DNA from: Multifurca ochricompacta
Taxonomy: Eukaryota; Basidiomycota; Agaricomycetes; Russulales; Russulaceae
DNA: 64,000 nucleotides
Assembly (NCBI GenBank): GCA_022496185.1
Contig: WTXG01000004.1
Span: 186,001-250,000, forward strand
Direction: 5' to 3'
How positions within the stretch are numbered: position 1 is the stretch's first letter; the number at the start of each line of letters is the position of its first letter. A program made the translations under genes and the position numbers. The notes below the pieces were generated by a model, which was given only the letters and a program-made list of their open reading frames with translations, did no database searches and had not been told where the DNA came from. Below are positions 59,713 through 64,000 of this stretch, piece by piece.

Positions 59713-60317
59713 CTGATATAAAATGCTAGTCGATGTTTGTGAGGGAATCGCAGGGGACAGTTAAGTAATGTGCCATCCATTGACAAACAGGACGACACTG
59801 ATGATTACATAAGTATGTTGTCGTACACCATGCCTGCTCTCATGAAATTTTTACATTTTACAACAACAATCTATTGAATACCGAAGGGTCGATACCAGTG
59901 CAGTGCCACAGTAAACAACAGTCATTGAGATCCTAGTGAAGTAAATCAGCAATTGAAATATGGACAGGAATCAAAGGAGAAAAGAGTATCAGACGAAGCG
60001 AGCCTAGCCACCAAAGTGACTTTACTCGAAGGTAGCTGAGATAGGTTTCTGCAGTGTGGTAAAATCCCACTAAAGCCAAATGCCTCAAACATCATTGAAA
60101 AAAGAAAGAATTGATACACTTACACTTACACTTACTTTTCAAGAGGAGCGTAGTCAAACATTAAACCCCATCAAACATCAAGCAAGAGCAGAAGCAAGAG
60201 CAAAGCAATCAATTTGTCTCATTATATAAGCAAAACCACGTGATCAAACCCGGCTTAACCCCCAAATGTGTTACCTTTCAAAAGTGAGATACTACGACGA
60301 CCATCGTGCAACACATC
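59713..60317. promoter_or_regulatory. Bidirectional intergenic region, F-box gene / TAF10
   Basis: 605 bp between divergent start codons. It contains a CACTTA triplet repeat (about 60116-60134), a TATATAA box (about 60223-60229) and a CACGTG (60237-60242), 76 bp before the TAF10 ATG. No gene is seen. Confidence 0.55.
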
Positions 60318-61086
60318 ATGTCCACTCCATCATCCAGCACTCCTCAGCCAACTTCTTCTCAGCAGCCCCAATCGTCGGCTGAAACCCCCCAATTCGTTGC
60401 ATACCCCCTTACAGCTGGTCAACAACCACAACTCCCCCCCAGGTGTCAACCTCGAACGAGGGCAAGACACAGCCCCAAACCCGCCTCCCTTCTGCGGAGA
60501 CACGCAAAGATAGGTCGTTGGTAGATTTCTTGCTCATGCTTGATGACTATGAACCATTGGTACGTGTCTTTTGGTCTTTGAAGCGCGCTTTCTATATGAC
60601 ATGCCGCAAAGATCCCGGACGAAGTCACAGAATATTACCTTCAACGCGTCGGTTTTGATTGTCAAGATGCTCGTTTGTGAGTTCCTCACTATGTCTTATG
60701 TTCCTGCCAAGGTTTTCTGATCCCGCCACGAATATTCCAGGAAACGTCTTTTAGCGTTGGCGGCGCAGAAGTTCGTCTCCGACATTGCTGCAGATGCATA
60801 TCAACATGCACGGATCAGGACTAATGCTGCTAGCGGACGTGCACGCGCGAACCAGGGACCCGGGTCCTCCAGGGTGGGTGTTTTATCTCTAATTCTTGTG
60901 ACGTGACGTCGTCTCCGAGGGTGTCCTTCACATTCTCTCCATGTTTCCTCTACTCGAACGTGTTTCGCTCTCGTTTATTTATCGAACTCACAGGACAGGA
61001 CCCGTACCACCCTCACCATGGAGGACTTGAGTGCTGCACTCTCAGAGTACGGAATAAATTCCCGCAAGCCAGAATTCTATTTGTAG
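60318..61086 (+). CDS. TAF10: Transcription initiation factor TFIID/SAGA subunit TAF10 (one suspected -1 frameshift)
   Basis: Histone-fold subunit shared by TFIID and SAGA. The start is [20 protein letters not shown], a disordered Gln/Ser/Pro-rich N-terminus. The conserved core follows in four exons: [65 protein letters not shown], then [17 protein letters not shown] and the end NSRKPEFYL. All TAF10 landmarks ([27 protein letters not shown]) are present. The N-terminal frame and the core frame differ by one base, explained by loss of one C from the C7 run at 60434-60440. An internal GTG or ATG start is the alternative. Confidence 0.92.
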
Positions 61087-61287
61087 ACCATGAGATGATA
61101 GACGACGCGATTGTTCCTTGTGGATGCTTTGGACTTGGTTCTGATTCTACTTGTACTTTTAATGGCCATTTGTTGAACACGCATCACCGTTCTGCCACGC
61201 AATCTTGGATATATGTGTTTAGATGGCGTCCGGGAAGTGACCAAAAAAAACTAAAGTGTCTCCGTTCAAATCCCTTAACTCGCTAAC

Positions 61288-62873
61288 TTATATAACCTGC
61301 TCAACACCTTCAGGAAGCCGGTATTCACCTTGGCGATGGACCTGATTTTAAAAACTAGGGAGGTATAGATCAAGACGATACAAACGAATGCTTACCTCGT
61401 CGAATATTTCCATCTCCAGTAGCGTTTTCTCGTGCCCCCACACTGAGCTTTCCAGTCTCCCTTCACACACACAGCGCGCAACCTCGTCTGCTTGGAAATG
61501 CCAACCGCCTCCGAATATCTCGAAATGTATAGTTTCTTCGCGTTGCACCTTCCCGCTGCCTGGCTTATCGAAGTGCTGCACGATATACCATCGTGGACAG
61601 TATATCGGCGCGGGAATCAAAATATTTCCATTTCGGAAGCGAAGTGTCGCGCTAATGCTACATGGAGGTATGTTTATGTTGCAAGAAAGTTGCGCCTGGG
61701 CGGCAAGCTCAGAGAAATTGAGTGTGAAGCAAGTACTGCGGTCCACCCCGGTCAGTGGCGTCTTCACCATGGATGCAGAGACCGTCGGCTTAGACCGATT
61801 ATTTTCAGGGTGTTCGTATAGGGTGATGATGGCCTGCATAGGCTGAGGTCAACGAAATTTGATGGAGGCACTGCACAAAGTGCTCACATACCCAGACAAG
61901 AGGGTAGGGTCCCCTTTACCGTCATCGTGAGGAGGATCAATGGTTAAGTACGACTTATCAAGGAAAGACTTACAAATCTAGGATCGCGCCGCCACCAAGA
62001 TTTGGGTCGAGAATACGATGCGTCAACGGTATGTCTAAATTGAGGACTCACAGTTAAGTGGCGTTCGACCACTTGAAGTTTGAGATACCCACTCTCAATG
62101 TCGAAGTCGCCCGACAGATCCGCATGGACCATAACAGGCGCACCCAAGACGCCGAGATCGATGTTCTGTTTGACGGCCCGCGCAACTGGCTGGAAACGGG
62201 TCCACATGGCCTCCATTAGAAAGACACCATGCTGTTTCGCAAGAGTGACTAGTGAGCGGAACTCTTGCGTATTTGTCGTTGCCGGCTTCTCCACAAGGAC
62301 GTGCTTCCCTGATTTGATTGCATCCGAGGCGTTCAGGTAGTGTAGCGTATGGGGTGTACCTGTATGATGACCGCGGTGCCATTGGCACAATCATTGTACA
62401 GCAGCAGATGCATGTGATGAAACCGACAAACCGATGTAGACCGCATCCACGTTCTGAGGGGATCAATACTCACCTGAATCCTAATAAGAACTAATTGAAT
62501 GCCACATACAGGGTCATTGTAAACTTCAGCGTAATTCCCATAAATTTTGACGGAGCCATCGGCGTTGATGAGCTTATCTACGAATGAACTCGCGCTGTCG
62601 ATGCTGCGCGAACCCACGGCTGTAACTTTGTGGACGATATCCTCAACGCCTCGTCTGTAAGGGTTTCTATAGCCTCCGCGAATACGCGTCTAGCTCGAGA
62701 AATTCCTACGTCTTGGGATCGAGCAAGATATCCTACGACGACAAGAGTCTGTAGTAACCGGGGGGCCCTCCTAGTTCATTGAAACCTAGTCCGCTTACCT
62801 TTACAAACGCAGTCGATATGGCACCCGTTGAAATGATACCCCAGCGAAAGATGAGCAACTTTTGGGTGGCCAT
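61288..62873 (-). CDS. Gfo/Idh/MocA oxidoreductase, dihydrodiol-dehydrogenase-like
   Basis: NAD(P)-dependent dehydrogenase of the family that includes trans-dihydrodiol and D-xylose 1-dehydrogenases; the real substrate is unknown. The start MATQKLLIFRWGIISTGAIS at 62873 carries the Rossmann GxIxTGxI motif. Then come TAVGSRSIDSASSFVDKL, YAEVYNDP, NVDAVYIGTPHTLHYLNA, the catalytic-lysine motif HVLVEKPATT, FLMEAMWTRFQP, LTHRILDPNLGGGAILDLGP, YPLVWPMQAIITLYEHPE and the C-terminal HEKTLLEMEIFDE followed by the last exon VHRQGEYRLPEGVEQVI. About nine exons with good GT..AG borders and no frameshift. It converges on TAF10 with a 201-bp gap. Confidence 0.9.
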
Positions 62874-63376
62874 GATCCTCTGAACAGACAGCAGTACCCT
62901 CGATAGAATCTGATCTGATGGATGTATGATGATATGATAAATTTGAAAATCCGTTCGTTGCCGCTGCTGATGAACTTGAATTTAGTGTTTATATTCTTAG
63001 TCTCACATCCACCGTGTCGAATACAGGACACAATTATAGAACCTGCATGAGGCGCGCCATAACTAAGCGAACACTTGTGTCTATGAAAAAAACCTCCCAT
63101 TGACCGGTTCTGCTCGGGTGGATTGTCAATAATAATGCTCTCCTAATTGATGAGGGACCAGGGTGCAACACGCAACATAGATCAGCTCCCACGAGCAAAC
63201 TGGAAACGGGTGGGTATATTAAGACGTCCCTGGTAGCACGACAAGCTTGACGCTTGGAAATTCAACAATGGTAGTTAGGGTAACTGGACGACTGTCAACA
63301 GATGGTATATTGCGGTGACATGTTATCGAGGCCACTGAGTTGCAGAGATAATGCGTACATCACCAACAAGTAAATT
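62874..63376. other. Intergenic region upstream of the oxidoreductase
   Basis: Promoter of the oxidoreductase and 3' end of the ADA1-like gene. Short frames only; nothing recognised. Confidence 0.5.
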
Positions 63377-64000
63377 CTATCGTGATATCCGGGCGCTAGC
63401 AACCTCATTCACGGAACTACGTTCCCGAAGCAGAGCGAGCATTTGCCACCGCGGATTGCCAGGTTCGCGGTTTTCATTGGCAAGAATCTGGTCATCGCGG
63501 GACTCGTTTTCTCCAAGTGCTAGGCGCATCGCGGCAGCTGAGTGATTGGGAAGGGAAGAGGGAGATATAGTGAATAGGGTATCGAATGCAGATGCGGAAA
63601 GACGGTGGCCAATAGAATGCGGCGCTGAGGGATGGATGGATGTGATGCCATGAGAGGCCGTAGTCATTGCGAGAGCTTGCATAATAAGGGATTTAAGTTT
63701 GGCCTGTGCAGAGTTAGGCTAACTGAAACGATCAGAGCATTAAGCACTTACCTCAAAAGCGAGGGACATCAGGGATGCCACACTCTTAGACGGTAAGCCG
63801 AGGTTGTGTTGAGCGCAAATGAGGTTAAGCCTGTCGGTGATGTGCTGTAGGGTGAAGCCCCGGGCAGAAGATGCCAGATGGATTGCAGGTCTACTCCCGG
63901 GTAGTTCTGAGCAAGTATAAGATGCGAGGTCTCGGGGATCAGAAAGCACACACACCCCCGCGCTCCTTTAGTAATTGCACGCCACGTTCATTGGCAATCT
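63377..64000 (-). CDS. SAGA subunit ADA1/TADA1-like protein (3' part, cut by window edge)
   Basis: C-terminal portion of a protein resembling Hfi1/Ada1, the histone-fold-containing structural subunit of the SAGA coactivator. Visible: IANERGVQLLKERGGVCVLS, FTLQHITDRLNLICAQHNLG, LPSKSVASLMSLAFE, then after one intron AKLKSLIMQALAMTTASHG, and the end REPGNPRWQMLALLRERSSV to SARISR at 63377. The pattern of a Leu-Pro-led helix, RL.LI..QHNLG, a helical ALE-type segment and LKS.I.QAL matches the Ada1 core that pairs with TAF12. The N-terminus and start lie beyond the right edge. The family call is from pattern only. Confidence 0.6.

Overview
The window is nuclear DNA of a filamentous basidiomycete, most likely a mushroom-forming Agaricomycete. 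Nearly every gene is split by many 40-70 nt introns with GT..AG ends. Genes are packed on both strands with gaps of 0.1-0.8 kb. The content is typical of that group: F-box/leucine-rich proteins, a secreted GH16 glucanase, a Zn(II)2Cys6 regulator, the multidomain DNA methyltransferase DNMT5 and a Clr2-type silencing protein. I found no rRNA, no convincing tRNA, no CRISPR and no intact transposon. Coordinates of spliced genes are given from start codon to stop codon, introns included.

Layout. 1-938: Clr2-like silencing protein, cut by the window edge, then a 3.4 kb stretch without a recognisable gene. 4.3-13.9 kb: housekeeping block with PP2A B55 subunit, COX9, an ER-type J-protein, an FBXO9/Hrt3-like F-box protein, an F-box/LRR protein and the ubiquitin-eS31 fusion. 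14.3-24.0 kb: RFC3 clamp-loader subunit, ZW10/Dsl1 tether with an acidic Trp-rich insert, a CID-RGG RNA-processing protein and a PAP2 lipid phosphatase. 24.2-31.3 kb: DNMT5, about 2,180 residues (PIP box, C5 methyltransferase, zinc cluster, SNF2 ATPase with internal RING). 31.8-36.6 kb: CRIPT, an EFM7/NNT1-type methyltransferase, PEX7 and a SIRT4-type sirtuin. 37.1-40.6 kb: two adjacent genes of an unrecognised family built on a repeated C-x2-C..W-x2-H-x3-C finger. 40.6-45.3 kb: sparse region with only the GH16 gene. 45.4-53.8 kb: phosphoglucomutase, NAD(P)HX dehydratase, mitoferrin-like carrier, a hypoxanthine/xanthine phosphoribosyltransferase and RNA polymerase III subunit RPC53/RPC4. 54.0-64.0 kb: Zn2Cys6 regulator, a second F-box/LRR protein, TAF10, a dihydrodiol-dehydrogenase-type oxidoreductase and an ADA1-like SAGA subunit, cut by the right edge.

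Functional themes. Several genes act on chromatin and transcription (Clr2, DNMT5, TAF10, ADA1, RPC53, CID protein), but there is no operon-like cluster. DNMT5 and RFC3 both carry ACGCG-type elements upstream. DNMT5 also begins with a PCNA-interacting motif, which fits replication-coupled maintenance methylation.

Sequence quality. At least 13, and perhaps 17, positions in otherwise intact conserved genes (RFC3, ZW10, DNMT5, sirtuin, PGM, NAXD, TAF10 and others) show a net loss of one base, usually beside or within a short homopolymer. All have the same sign. The simplest reading is consensus indel error in the assembly rather than mass gene death. These genes are annotated as functional CDS with suspected frameshifts.
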